From NCBI GenBank assembly GCA_037447655.1, contig JBBHKE010000030.1, positions 248,001 to 312,000 on the forward strand: a stretch of DNA of 64,000 nucleotides, given 5' to 3'. The notes below the pieces were generated by a model, which searched no databases, was not told the DNA's origin, and saw only the letters and a list, made by a program, of their open reading frames with translations. The position numbers and the translations under genes were made by a program. Every line of letters begins with the position of its first letter. Positions within the stretch are counted from its first letter, which is position 1. This document shows, piece by piece, positions 48,846 through 61,495 of this stretch. Origin of the DNA: Zygnema cylindricum. Its lineage: Eukaryota; Streptophyta; Zygnematophyceae; Zygnematales; Zygnemataceae.

Positions 48846-49325
48846 TTGGGGACCCCATCCGATGTTTTCTTTTCCGACCCTAGTGGGAATCGTGAGACTA
48901 TGGTTGGTTTCTTCGAGACGATTGGCAAACCCTTTATCCTGAGCATTGTGTATCTTGTTCCTAGCGGTTTTTTTATGCCCCGTCTTCCACCGTGGTCTTC
49001 ACATGTCCCTTCCTTTTATCAACATGTTGTTCATTTGAGTCGTGTTGGTGAGGATTCTCTTACTATTGTAGCCCTCTATACATTCACAATTGCTTGTCAC
49101 TCCTCAGCAAAAGTCGTGGTCTTTCGAGGGATTAGTCTAGCGGCTTCCACCCTTTTGTCCCATTTCATCCCTTTCAGCCTACAAAGTGTCTTATTTTTAA
49201 TGGGACACTTTCGTTATGACACTTGCCAGTACTTCCCACCTTTTACGAAGGGTCCAACATACACGGTTTATGAGTTGCTTCTCGATGTCTCTTCCATAAG
49301 TCTTGTGCTTGAGGCTTTTGTGTAA
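48846..49325 (+). CDS. Unidentified open frame, 159 codons
   Basis: This is the longest plus-strand frame in the area. It starts MGTPSDVFFSDPSGNRE and has hydrophobic segments but no motif I know. It ends 70 bases upstream of the reverse-transcriptase remnant, so it may be a shifted upstream part of that element. It could equally be a chance frame. Confidence 0.25.
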   Translation: MGTPSDVFFSDPSGNRETMVGFFETIGKPFILSIVYLVPSGFFMPRLPPWSSHVPSFYQHVVHLSRVGEDSLTIVALYTFTIACHSSAKVVVFRGISLAASTLLSHFIPFSLQSVLFLMGHFRYDTCQYFPPFTKGPTYTVYELLLDVSSISLVLEAFV

Positions 49326-49394
49326 TCTTTTTAGTATATTATTGCTAATGAAGATATTTTTTTCTGGTTTGTGATCTCCTCACAGGTTGTCATC

Positions 49395-49930
49395 TAGTGG
49401 CTACCACCAAGCAAAATCGGGGAAATCGGTCATATTCTTGTGGGGGAAGTTTCCTATCGTTTGGTGGCTCATGCCACCTGTAAGCAACTCTAGCCTTGGA
49501 TTACTTTTCGCAACTTCAATTTGGGGAGGCCATACGAAAGAGTTGTGAGACGCGGGTATCGGATATCATCACTTTGATAAATCTCAAAAATTTCGGATTG
49601 GGTTCGTCCGAGTTGATGTTTCAAATGCCTTTAATATGGTAGATTGTGAACCTATTTTTCCACAGCTTTTGAATGTCCTCTCCCTGATTTTCCGGATCTT
49701 CTCTTTTCTGCAAGAGTTTCATTCTTTCATCAACAATCATTATTTCTCTACTGAAACTTGTTTGGTTACTCTTTCCACTGCATTCAATGCTTGTTGGGAT
49801 GACTTTCTTTGAGGACCTTTATTTGCCCTTGCTCATTACTGCACCGTCAAAGCTTCGCCCATTCTTCCCTCTCTTGCCATTTCCCTTCAGTGGTGGACGA
49901 CACACGTATCGGCTCTATAGACTAGGTTAT
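49395..49930 (+). pseudogene. Non-LTR-type reverse transcriptase remnant
   Basis: Three frames together give RT landmarks in order: IGHILVGEVSYRLVAHATCK (the 'RPIxVGEVxYRLV' stretch), GFVRVDVSNAFNMVDCEP (motif A with catalytic Asp), GPLFALAHYCTVKASP (motif B' region), and VDDTRIGSI (motif C, xDD, at about 49890). Stops and frameshifts separate them. The order and spacing fit a family of plant RT-like proteins with 'VDVxNAFN' and 'ADDTHI' boxes. Confidence 0.6.
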
Positions 49931-50210
49931 GCTAACCTATAATATATTAAGAAATCATCTAAAAAACTTAACCGTTCAACATTGTTGCTTTGATTACTTT
50001 CTCGTATCCATAGAGGTACCAAACGCATGAAATGCCAAAAAAATAATGTGTATGCGCATAGAAAAAATGCACTTTTATAAAATGCGTTGACCGACTTTGA
50101 CTTTATAGGAAAAGACAAAATAGAAAAGCATTTAATCAAAAATTACTACAACTTAATCGAAACGAAACGAAACCCATTTCGACGTCAGGTCAAACATCTC
50201 TCTATCTCTC

Positions 50211-50724
50211 TACACCGTGAATCGCTATTAACTTTAATTACGGTAAATAAGCGCCCCCAAATTTTGAGACTCAAACCTAAAATAGAATTAATAACTATCT
50301 TTTTTTTACGTTAAAAAGTACTATTTAATTAGCTTTAGTTACTCTAATTTTGACCGTTTTTAAATAGTGTAATGCACGAAATTTGTCAGTCCCTACTAAA
50401 AGTGCTCATTATTTTTTACAGACATACATAACAAGTGTCAGATAAAGGCGTCGACACGAGAAATTGAGTGCATCGCCACGTAAAAGCGCACTCAAATTTG
50501 ATTCCTAGTCATAAAGACTAGGAAAAATCGCGAGAGCCTGCTCTCACATGTTTAAGCGTCGAATATGTGAACACCGATTTTCGCGGCTACAATATGGGGT
50601 GTGCATCCAAATTAGTGTTATATTTACAAATTAGCTCTAATGTAGTAATTTTTGCTGGCGTTATTAACATTAATTGTTTCTTTACAGTAATTATTTTTTA
50701 ACTTTAATAGCGATTCACGGTGTA
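50211..50724. mobile_element. TA-flanked MITE (Tc1/mariner- or Stowaway-like)
   Basis: The ends are TA-CACCGTGAATCGCTATTAA on the left and its complement, CACGGTG-TA, on the right. This gives about 18-25 bp inverted repeats and a TA target duplication. The element is about 510 bp, AT-rich and non-coding. It sits between the RT core and a likely later part of the same RT frame. Confidence 0.75.
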
Positions 50725-50869
50725 CTAAATTTTCCGTACATTTTATCCGTACATGAAAAGTAAACGGATTTTACGAAAAGGTCGAAAAATAAAATTAAAA
50801 ACGCATTTTCGTAAAAAAATCAAAATCCGTACAATTGGTACCTCTATGCTTGTATCCCTCCTTCTAATA

Positions 50870-51010
50870 TCTCTCGTAGTTTGGATAACCCCACTCGCAA
50901 GGTGCCCGCTTAGCACGATCATACACAACTTTTTCATTTCTTCCAAATGGACGACCTCCCTAGCCTTCATGACTCTCAAGTGGCTTTTGCTCTTTTTGGA
51001 AAGTGTTTCA
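50870..51010 (+). pseudogene. Probable downstream part of the same RT element
   Basis: The translated text MDDLPSLHDSQVAFALFGKC, followed by FTHPFSYL, resembles the post-RT segment (LPxLxDxQVAFxIxxxCFxxRPxYL) that follows ADDTHI-type reverse transcriptases, recalled from memory. Further decayed text may extend to about 52900, where PCGFADTLVLFGHFVL loosely resembles a Cys/GDH-type tail. Confidence 0.4.
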
Positions 51011-52224
51011 CCCACCCCTTTTCATACCTCTCCCTCATTTCACCTCCCATCCTGTTTTGTCTCATTTCTTTGTGCATTCATTGATCGTCTTATACACAAA
51101 TTTCTTAATTTATTAGCTTTTGATCTTGAGTTTAGGCCAAGGGTTCACATTCAACCATCCACTCTTGTCTAGGCAAAAGGCTTTACTTTATTATTTAGAG
51201 CACGTGTGGCATTTGTTGTTTGCCTTAGAAATAGTGATCTTATTGCCCCCACATTTATTTATGGTTTTCTAATTCGAGATACTTTTGTTTTTGCTGCCAT
51301 CATCCTTTACAAATTAGACTCTGACTTTTTTGCCCAACCATCTTCTCATAGACGCAACAAAGTATAATCCTCCCCTTAATTCCCTCCACCTTTAAAAGAA
51401 GCTTATTACGGGTATCCAAGAATTAACTTCTGATAAGGGTGCCACCATCGCTTGTTTTGAGCTTTGCAAGGCATTTTTTCCCATTATTCATATGCATATT
51501 CTCTCTTGTGAAGGGGATTTGTTTTAGAGTTTGGTTGTTAGCTACAGCTATGTTTACCACACTACAATTCACGTCTGCTCATTTCCCTACTACTTTAATA
51601 TATCAAGCTTGGCCTCCCTCATATACCTTTAGTCGGCTCTTTTTCAATTCTCACCCTCTCATAATCAATGACATTTCTCTCATAACGATTTTGGTTTTTC
51701 TCAAAAAAATAAAATGTGAGGTCATTCCACTTGTTTAGCCTAAAGTAGGTCGTGACCCTAACACCATTTTATGCATAAACTTCAAAAACTTGCTTGGTGA
51801 AGCCCAAGGTAGGGAAAACTTTATCCTTTCTTTTTGCATATGTGTTGTTGCTCCTCAACTTCCTCACTCTTCCGATAACCTTCTTGACAATGGTGATATG
51901 AGAATTACTTTTTATTTTCGGAGTGGAGGATGTACAAAATAAAAATTTGAGAATAGTTATAACAATCACAAGGTTTTTAGGAGAAGAGTCATCTTAACAC
52001 GAGATTGAGGAAACCCAATAAAAGATGTAGGAGGATACACTCAGGATGTCTTATTCCGTGGAGGAGTTTACTTTCGTTTTAAAAAAGAAACTACACCAAA
52101 AAGAGGTTAGCGCTACTCGTATTAAAAAACGAGACTTATTTGTAACTTGTTTTAAAGGACACAACTATTTTAAGAAATACTCGTTGTGATCACATCAGAC
52201 ACGGTCATCCTCTGCCTCCGCAAA
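51011..52224. other. Region without a clearly recognised gene
   Basis: Possibly more of the decayed RT element. The plus-strand frame 51439-51738 (99 codons) is hydrophobic and unassigned. Confidence 0.35.
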
Positions 52225-52436
52225 ACTATGTAAAATCACTTACAACCTCCTCGAGTCTTTCAATCCAAAAACCCTGCTATCCGTAGTTTCCCTGTTTAGT
52301 GGTTAATGGTCAGCCATTTGAAGTTGTTGGACTATGTAAAATCACTTACAACATCCTCGAGTCTTTCGATCCAAAAACCTTGCTATCCGTAGTTTCCCTG
52401 TTTAGTGGTTAATGGTCAGCCATTTGAAGTTGTTGT
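52225..52436. repeat. 106-bp direct tandem duplication
   Basis: The segment from actatgtaaaatcacttaca to gccatttgaagttgttg occurs twice in direct contact, at 52225-52330 and 52331-52436. Only a few bases differ, so the duplication looks recent. Confidence 0.9.
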
Positions 52437-54389
52437 ATAGTCAGACTTGTAAGGACCAATCCACGATATCCATATTATGTGAAAAGAGTTTACAAACTTA
52501 TTCCACGGGCTATACGTGCTCAGAAATTTAGCTAATAACATCACTACTAAAGATAGATGGCACTTTTCCTTTGGTTTTCGCATTCGTATCAGACTTTCCC
52601 TCTAACCATGTCCCAGTAGGCGTTAATGAGTACTGAAACTCAATGGGGATGTTAACGTTCCCAACGCAGGTTTTAGGAATCTCATTAACAAGAGCATATA
52701 AAGTGAATAGTTGCCCTCTTTGTGTTCCCCTACCTTCACAACTTATATGTTTTGTGATTTGTTACTTGTACCCCTTGTGGTTTTGCGGATACTCTTGTGC
52801 TCTTTGGCCATTTCGTCCTTTTACACCACCATCAAAAGAGGAGGCGACGGTTGAGGCTTTTTAGGCCCTTCACTCCCCAACAATCTTTTATCGTTTAGTC
52901 AATCGTGTGGTGTGTTTAGACCTTTCAATATTGATTACCTTACTTTTAATAACTCTTTGGTGTGATCCCCTCATCTCTCAATCGAAGTGACTTGTAATTT
53001 GTTCCATAAAATTTTCTCCAAAGGTATATTTTTTTTATTTAAAGTTGCTTGTGAATTAGCTCATCGTCATTTGTTGTCTATTAAGGTACCACTTATTTTT
53101 TGCTCCACAATTTGGTGTTGTGCTCCAAATTGTTTCGGGTGTTTGCCTTTGTGCTTATCGAGAAGTTTTCATTTTACTATTAGCTAAATAAATATGTTAC
53201 AAGCTCGAATGGGCTTTCTACTGTCACGTTTCCCAACACTACTGTAGTGTCTCGATGTGAGAAGGTTACAAGGCAAATGTCTGCAGTTGATGGGCGTTAA
53301 CGTTGCCAATGCTTCGGTCACCATTTATCGCAATGTCATATTTCGAGAGTCCCGACAAGATGGCTCTCCAATCAACCGTGTGTTTTCTTTGTCCGTGTAC
53401 TTTACTTAATACTAAGTTCCATATTTTATCAAATGGAATGTCAATTATATATTGTTGTCGATCAGATATTAGCATCAAGTACTCAGTAAGAAGACCATTT
53501 AGGTGTTCATTTTTTTACTTTAGCTACCTACACATTTTAAAGTAATTAATTATTGTTTTTTTTAAGTTGTTCTTTTATTTTTATTGTAAATGACGCAAAC
53601 ACCGTTGGCCCGTCGGACAAAATTATGTATATTATTTTTCAATTTTCTTAACAAGACACAACTTTCGCATAAATGAACTTTTTGCGTCGCGTATTACCTT
53701 ATGATACTATTCGTCGTTTTTCCTTCTCCCTTTAATGGTCAAGGCTTTGAAAATCGCCAAGTGAGCTATAAGTTATGCGAGCAAGCTGGTTATGTATGCT
53801 TTGTTATACTACTTTTTACACTATAACCACCTTTTAAAGCATCTCGATTCACATGTGGAGCAACGTACCTAAAGAGTGGAGCCTTGATTACATCTATCAA
53901 CAATTTACGTTTCCCAATGCAAAACCGTTCTATTTTGGCTCACGTGGTCTATAAAATCAAAAGGCGTCTTTCAAATGTTGTTGCCTTCTCAGTCATCTTT
54001 ACCCGTTGAAGCCTAAGACCAAAAGTCACTATTTCTTCCCTTAGTCACCGAAAGTCACTTACGCGCGTAACAACTTGTTGTCAATAAGGTAGTTGATGTG
54101 GATTTAAAAAATGCTTATTGAAGTGTTTCTTTCAGGTGAATCACGTGATCAACTTCGCTTTTGGTCAAGGCCAAATACAAGAGCTTGACTTGTTGTTACA
54201 AGCTAGTTTGCCTTCCCCCACTCGTCTTCTCAAACACTCCTTATGTTACTTGCCAACGCTTTGGTCCGTCGCACTTTGACTTTGGGGTAATATAAGATGT
54301 TGAGAAAGGGTATTTTATATTCTCTTTTGTGGTCTATGAGCTTTCTACAGTCCTTATACTTGTCGTAGTCATTCAGGACTGGCACGCAA
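52437..54389. other. Region without a recognised gene
   Basis: Short frames only. Text near 52698-52860 might be a tail of the RT element (see 50870). The rest shows no signature. Confidence 0.35.
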
Positions 54390-54505
54390 CCATGGCTGTC
54401 TCAGAGAGAGAATGGCTGCCATGGTTGTCTCAGGCAGAGAAGGACTGCCATGGCTGTCTAAGGCAGAGAAAGATTGCCATGGCTGTCTCAGGCAGAGAAA
54501 GAGAC
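54390..54505. repeat. 29-bp tandem repeat, four units
   Basis: Units begin ccatggctgtctcaggcaga at 54390, 54419, 54448 and 54477. The period is not a multiple of three, so the frame across it is incidental. A related ccatggctgcct motif occurs in the nearby LTRs. Confidence 0.85.
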
Positions 54506-54689
54506 AGGCATAAGATGTAGGAGACATAGCCCCTTGCAAAATATGGGTTCAAGGATAGGATTTCCACCTACGACCTCTCGGATAATTGCCGTACGGCATA
54601 GCCGTTCGCATTTTCCGATTAGGTCTTGGTGAATCGATGCACATATTGAGTTTGGTTTGTATTTAACATAAAACATGGTGGCATACTCC

Positions 54690-55020
54690 ATTTAACATAT
54701 TACGGGACTTAGTGAACATAGAACGTGTAGGCCCGCACGAAATAAAGTACCGCACGAAATAAACGAGACAACATCGAATTTCAATGGACGAAATTTAATG
54801 TTGTTCGCGATCGACGGCTGGTAGAAGAGCCGGCATTACGGAGAAGACATTTGGCTATTTGCAAGCAAATATCACCAGACGACACGTGGCAAGCTAAGAT
54901 TGGACAACAGATATTACAGAGGGAGCAATTACTGCTAAAGAGATCACCCCCGTCAGCGGAGCGACCATGCCGTACAATTGCCGTATAAGAAGTACAACTT
55001 ACCTGTGTTGTAATTTATAA
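54690..55020 (+). mobile_element. Possible diverged LTR fragment
   Basis: Blocks occur in the same order as in the LTR at 59149-60321: a CGCACGAAATAAA-like stretch, TTTCAATGG and GGCTGG, then GACACGTGGC, then GCCGTACAATTGCCGTA with AAGTACA and ACCTGTG. It may be part of the LTR into which the element at 56018 inserted, but the ~1 kb in between is unexplained. Confidence 0.3.
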
Positions 55021-56017
55021 ATCTTAATTTCAGTAAATAGGGGTAAAAATAACTTAGAATATTTTTTAAGTAGTCTACTGTAATACTTACGTTAATTAGC
55101 GTTACAGTAGCAAAAAGTACAATAGAGTGTATTGTACTTTTAGAGGGACACGTGTCGGAAAAAGAACGTATGCAGGTTTTTCGGAGTGGTGTCGACAGTC
55201 AGCCACACGCGTCACACAACGATTTGATTCAGAGGATCGGACGAACGAGATCTGAACCGGGTATTCCGGAAATATATGGTATAGTTTGACGGTACCATCG
55301 TCGATTGAATTTGTTCCAACGGACGCGATTCACCTGGGACCACAAGCATGATTCACGAGGGACCACAAACGTGATTCGCGTGGGACCAGAAGTGACGAAA
55401 CACTCAGGTGCTTCGTACTACACAAACACATTCGGCTAGACTTAAGCGACTACCGCTGACTAAGCATTTGGATCGTTTTTTGTACGGTTGAAACGTTTTG
55501 TGTACAGTTCAATATCTGGAAATATCTGAATAACTTTGTTTTTGTAGTTTAGTGAAATAAAAAATAATGTTCTATTAATCAGGTTTTTAGAAAATATTAA
55601 TTAGGGTTTTGAGGTACAGTGACGTACAGGTAGGATGCTTTGTCGTTAGTCAGAATAATAACCGTAGTAATGGTTACTCAAATTAGTGTAGATCAGTAGA
55701 TACACACTGTGAGTATATAACTTAGGACTTAGCCAATTTTGTAGCATCCAGTTTTTAAAATATGATTTTCTAAGGGCAATTTTTGGGAGACTTCCAAACA
55801 TCATATCTTATGGTTTACTAGGTCATTTGGGCTACAATTTTGGGAATTCTCAGTTTACTGAGTTGTGTATCACTGTGCCAAATTGAAAAATATTGGCTTT
55901 TTGTGTCATATTTTGTGTCAGTTCAAAGTTGGCTGTTGAATAGGTACTTTGATAGTTTCTACTGTTTTTCATGTTTACTTCCACTAATACTGCTGGTTCT
56001 CCTCCTGCAACGGTGGT
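55021..56017. other. Region without a recognised gene
   Basis: No conserved frame is visible. Near 55325-55395 the phrase cacctgggaccacaa / cgcgtgggaccaga is repeated three times with variations. The last 5 bases (gtggt) may be the left target duplication of the next element. Confidence 0.4.
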
Positions 56018-57193
56018 TGTTGGTGACATTTGAGTATTTTATAGGTCTTTATAGAAAAAGAGCAAAGGCAGTCTGTCCCTTACTCCCTTCTCCAAGCCCC
56101 CACACTTGTTGTAGTCACTAAAGGCTTGATAGGGAGCTAGAGCCATGGCTGCCTAAAGCTCACTAGAGAAGACAAGGGGTGTATTAGATTGATTTACCAA
56201 AAGTTAATTGACGGACCTAGGAATTGATCCTGGTACATGCCTCTGTCAATTTTGAATTAGCCGTTAGCTCAAACTGTTAGGTTTAGGACACATATTACGA
56301 TATATAGAGTTTGATAAATATATAATTGTCACATGTAGATTAATTTGTTTAACGACGAATAGATATTTAGTGCATAGATACAGTTTGATTTAGTACGAAG
56401 TACGATATGGGGACAGAACGGATACCGCGCATTTGTTTCAATGGCGAAAAAAATATACCGCGCGTTGAATTTCAGCGGCTAGGATTATAGCCGGTTTTGA
56501 TCGGACGGCCGCGATAGGCAACGCGATCACGGAAAAGGTACTTTTGGCGTTTTACGGTCTTTGCCACGTCATATGACACGTGGCGCAATAACATCAGATT
56601 ACGCGAATTCCGGAGATTACAGGAACTAATCCTGATTTGAAAGTCGACATTTTGGCCATGTCGTACAATGGCCGTACAGAAAGTACACCGGCACCTGTAC
56701 TTTTTTGTACGAAAGAGTAATTTGATTGGTGTCGTACTTCAGTAGATAGAGTTTTAGAGGGGGAATAGGACTTATAAAATTTTGGGTAGGTAGTTGCCTC
56801 TCCTAAAGAGCACCCTACATAAATGGCAAACTTTGGCCAGCCATAACAATTAATTTACTTGACCATTTACAGTGATTCTTTTTGCTGCGGACTCAGGGGA
56901 GTCCACGCTACATAGGAATTTAGTCGGTCAGAGTTTTTGTCTGCAAGGGTGACGGTATTTCTAAGGGAAAGTCAAAGTGGGTGAATGTGTCCAAATCTCA
57001 TATTCTAACTTTGCATTTTGTGGTGGAACTGAGCACACAGAAGGTCTTATTTCACAGGGATGAAGCTATAATGGAATTGTGATTGTGAAGGGGTCAGTCA
57101 TTTAGGTTTATATCAACTTGGAGTTGGCACTATCTAGATAAGCTTCTTTTGGATCTGCTTACTCTGAGGGCCAATGGAGGTCTCAGAGTTTCA

Positions 57194-57209
57194 GGTTATG
57201 GTCCCACCA
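57194..57209 (+). promoter_or_regulatory. Half-tRNA primer-binding site (element 2)
   Basis: GGTTATGGTCCCACCA follows the LTR end directly and matches the initiator tRNA-Met anticodon arm complement at 15 of 16 positions. The ATG within it opens a frame reading M-V-P-P-S-M-V-P-I-F-D-G, the Gag start. Confidence 0.8.
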
Positions 57210-59036
57210 TCTATGGTGCCTATATTCGATGGAACAAACTTCACTTATTGGGAGTTTACTATGGAGGGATTGCTTTTCGAGAAGCACTTATGGGGAATTT
57301 TTTCGAACAAGTGAGATGTCCACCACCTGGCTTTGGAGGAGCTTACTATGGAGAATCATCTGAGGCTGCCCAGAATATCAATCGGAGTTCAGATGCAATA
57401 GAAGGTGAAGGGAAAAATCGTTCCGTGGATGGGGAAAAATGAGAGAAGGGAAAAGGAACACCGATGGTGAGGGGAGCTAAGCTCTCGACTATGGTTCCAT
57501 TTGTAGGGATTAAAACTGAAGAAAATGACAGAAAAATATGGGAATACAAAAACACTATAGCAAAGCATCTCATACTTAGAAACGTGTCTAAGTCCATAGC
57601 TATCACTCTTATAAACTTAATGAAGTCTTCAGAGATATGGGAAGTACTAAGTCAGATTTATAAGAGTAAGACTATTCAGAGGAAGCAATTAGTAAACCAA
57701 GAAATAGATGCCTATGTTTATAAAGGCGGTAGCATGATAGAGTTTTGCAATGATATTGATGCGCTATATGTTGAGCTTGCTAGTGCAGGATATGTAGAAT
57801 CTGAGGAGAGGAAGATTAATACACTACTGATGAAACTCCCAGATTAGTACGAAAACATCATTTGTCGTATGCAGGCAATGGATGGCTCCTCTTGGACTTG
57901 GAGCTTTACCATGTGGATAATTCTTGTGAGGGAAAGCACTTTGGAGCTTCGTAGGGGAAGTGAAACGGTGATTGCATTTACAGCTGGTGGTGATTGGCGG
58001 AAGCGTGATGAGAGGAACGGCGGTGACGAGCGGTAGCGTGATTAGAGGAAGAAAGACAAAGGTAAACCTTATCGGAACTTTGGTGGAAAAGAGAGGGAGA
58101 GGAAAAGAAAGGGGAGCTTTGAAAAAGTGGGTTTGCTTCTTTTGTAGGTAACCGGGTCATTATATGGAGGAATGCCCTTGTTTGGAAAAACTTAGAAGTT
58201 GAAATATGGATGAGGAGGAAGAAGGGGAAGAGGAGAAAGAGGATGAAGATATTTTAGAGCTTCTCCGGATTAGTAGTATAGGGAAGAGAGAAAAGCACAC
58301 AGAAATTCCACGAAAGTAACAGTGTGCTTTTGGAGGCTTAAGGGAAGTAAAGAGAGAGGAGGTACTTGAGGATGTCGAGGAGTGTAGAGTGTATGACTTA
58401 GAAATGAGAAAGTTAGATCTAGGATCCATAAGTGAAAACAGGAAAGATAAAATTAATGAGGATAATTTTATAGATAATTGGGAAACAAAAAACTGTTCAG
58501 AAAGGGAGACTTCAACGGATTCCGAGGAAAGGGGAGAAGTGAAACTCGAAGAGGTTTTAAAGTATAGGGGAGAAGAGAAATATTTGATTAAAGGTTTAGG
58601 GGAAAAGAAATATTTATTGGGAATTAAATTAGAAAGTGATAGTGGAAAGAATTCCATGGGAGAGAGTGAGGGAAGTTCAAAAAATGGGGTAATTATCATA
58701 GATAAAAATATGAGTACGAAAGATGTAGATCTTATGAGGAACTTAGTGGGGACTAGTGTTTTTTGGGAATATTTGGGGGTGGATGGATTTGACATCACTA
58801 CTTGGTGTGATGTCACTTGTGAAAATGTGCCTATAAAAGGGTTATCATCCGCAAATATGTGTTGCAGGTTGGGGATGGGTTACTGTTGGAAATGCAAAAG
58901 GGAAAGTAGATTCTGGTTGGATGAAAAGGGGAGGAGGTGGATAAAATCTTTGATCGGATTTATGATAAGTGAGGTGCTAAATGAAATGTGTGATGCAATT
59001 ATTATTTCAGTTCATCTAATACATTGTATTAAATAA
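57199..59036 (+). pseudogene. Broken gag and acidic extension of element 2
   Basis: This is homologous to the frame of element 1. A one-base loss near 57300 ends the first frame. Further stops are at about 57440 (TGG to TGA), 57847 (TAG), 58036 and 58198. The knuckle again reads C-FF-C-R-TAA-PG-H-YMEE-C, with TAA at 58149-58151, exactly as in element 1. The acidic tail (58389-59036 open) has about 36 residues, starting KNGVIIIDKNMSTKDVDLMR, that element 1 lacks. It ends WIKSLIGFM...HLIHCIK. No pol domain is present. Confidence 0.7.
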
Positions 59037-60643
59037 GAGATTATATTTCTTAAGTTAAATAAAAAAAAAAAAAAAAAAAAATAGGGGGAAGAGTGTTCGT
59101 TTATTTGTTTGTTAGAGTTGAAAAAGTAGACTAGAAAATAAGGGGAGTGTTGATATTTGAGTATTTTCTAGGTCTTTATAGAAAAAGAGCAAAGGCAGTT
59201 TGTCCCTGACTCCCTTCTCCAAGCCCCCACACTTGTTGTAGTCAGTGAAGGCTTGATAGGGAGCTAGAGCCATGGCTGCCTAAAGCTCAATAGAGAAGAC
59301 ATGGGGTGTATTAGATTGATTTACCAAAAGTTAATTGACGGACCCAGGAATTGATCGTGGTACCTGCCGTCCGTCAATTTTGAATTAGCCGTTAGCTCTA
59401 ACCGTTAGGTCTAGCACACATATTACGATATATAGGGTTTGATAAATATATAAATCGTCACATATGGATTAATTCGCTTAACGGCGAATAGATACTTAGT
59501 GCATAGATACAGTTTGATTTAGTACGAAGTACGGTATGGGGACAGAACGGATACCGCGCATTTGTTTCGATAGCGAAACAAATACCGCGCGTTCAATTTC
59601 AGCGGCTAGGATTATAGCCGGTTTTGATTGGACGGCCGCGATAGGCACCGCCATCACGGAAAAGGTACTTTTGGCGTTTTACGGTCTTTGCTACGTCAGA
59701 TGACACGTGGCGCGATAACATTGGATTACGGGAATTCCGGAGATTACAAGAACTAATCCTGATTTGACACGTGACGACATTTTGGCCATGTCGTACAATG
59801 GCCGTACAGAAAGTACACCGGCACCTGTACTTTTTTGTACGACACAGTAATTTGATTGGTGCCGTACTTCAGTAGATAGAGTTTTAGAGGGGGAATAAGA
59901 CTTAGAAAATTTTGGGTAGGTAGCTGCCTCTCCTAGAGAGCACCTAGTATAAATGGCAAACTTTGGCCAACCATAACAATTAATTTACTTGACCATTTTG
60001 AGTGATTCTTTTTGCTGCGGACTCAGGGGAGTCCATGCTACACAGGGGTGTAGTTGGTCAGATTTTTGACTGCCGAGTGGCGGTATTTCTAAGGGAAAGT
60101 CAAAGTGGGTGAATGTGTCCAAATCTCATATTTTAACTTTGCATTCTGTGGTGGAACTGAGCACACATAAAGTCTTATTTCACAGGGGTGAAGCTATAAT
60201 GGGTTTTTGATTGTCAAGGGGTCAGTCATTTGGGTTTATATCAACTTGGAGTCGGCACTATCTAGATAAGCTTCTTTTGGATACGTTTACTTTGAGGGCC
60301 AATGGAGGTCTCAGAGTTTCAGTTGTAGAACAACAACCTGTACTTTCTTGTACCTTACAGTCGTTTGATTGGCTAAGGTACACTAGTAGTAGGTTCAGGA
60401 CTTCAAAAAAATATAGGTAGCCGCGTGTCTCCCAGAGTGCATCTGTATTTAAAGGTGAGCAATTTCACTGATTCCTTTTACTGCGGACTCTGCGGAGTCC
60501 AGGTTACACAAGGGTATAGTCTGAGTTTTTGTGTGCCAAGTTGGCACTTATTCATTGCCAAAGTCAAAAGTGCAAATATTATCATAGAGGCTTTATATAA
60601 ACAGGACATTCTGTGGAATTATAGAGGTCATAGAATTACACGT

Positions 60644-61495
60644 TATGGGCCAACCCTCTAGGGTGCCCATTTTCAATGGAACAGGGTTCATATATTGGGA
60701 AACCATGATGAGGGGTGCATTGTTTGAAAAACAACTATAGGGCATTGTGAGTGGTCGTGTGCGTCGGCTAACTGCAAAATTGGGAGTTCCACCAGGGTTT
60801 GGAGGATCGCGATTCACAAGATGATATGCGAACTGGATCAGTTTTGGTAGCAGATGTTCAGAAAACCGAGGCAAATGACACTGCAATCAGAGACTTTAAC
60901 AACATTCTGGCTTCTAATTTTATTCTCGCACGTCTCACTCATGCAGTTGCTACACCTCGTTTTCATGTGGACATGGCGGACAAGATGTGGGAGGCTCTTG
61001 TCAACATTTACAAGAGTAGTACGATTCAGCAGCAAAAGGTGGCATATCAGAAGGTACAAGAATATGTGTACAAAGGGGGAAATATGTTAGACTTTTGTAA
61101 TGACTTCGCAGGGTTATTTATAGAGTTGGAGAGTGTAGCGAAAAGGGAGACGGAGAAAGAGAAGGTGAATACTTTGTTGATGAAACTCCCAGATGATTAT
61201 GAAAACATTGTTGACAAGGTTCAAGATTTGCCGGATCGTCGATGGATCTGAAACTCTGTTGTACTGATGATTTTTGTTTGGGAAAGCATAATTGAGATTC
61301 AGAGAAGAGGAAAGAGTGCTCAAGCATTGGCTCCTCGAACTAATTGGTGGGATAACGACTCCAAGAAACCTTATGGAAACTTTGGTGGAGGAGGAAGAGG
61401 AAACTAATAAGACAGATCTGGATCGAGGCCTTCGAATGGCCTATGTCACTTTTTTAAGAAGTCTAGACATTACATGGCAGAGTGTAGTAAACTGA
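60644..61495 (+). pseudogene. Copia element 3 Gag with degenerate zinc knuckle
   Basis: The ATG inside the PBS reads M-G-Q-P-S-R-V-P-I-F-N-G. A UBN2 core follows (SNFILARLTHAVATPRFHVD, MWEALVNIYKSSTIQQQKVA, LLMKLPDDYENIV), open at 60799-61251. The knuckle near 61443 reads C-HF-F-KKSR-H-YMAE-C, so the second Cys is Phe. Stops occur near 60707 and 61250. Confidence 0.7.

Larger units (their letters stand above)
56018..60321 (+). mobile_element. Copia-type non-autonomous LTR element 2 (TR-GAG-like)
   Basis: The 5' LTR is 56018-57193 and the 3' LTR is 59149-60321 (about 1.17 kb each), TGTTG...TTTCA. The PBS is 57194-57209 and the polypurine tract AAATAAGGGGAG ends at 59148. Candidate 5-bp target duplications are gtggt (left) and gttgt (right), with one mismatch. 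Inside are only a broken gag and the same acidic frame as element 1. The LTRs hold a TATA-like cctataaatggc counterpart and the inverted pair GGACTC/GAGTCC downstream. It is inserted in the 5' LTR of element 3. Confidence 0.85.
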
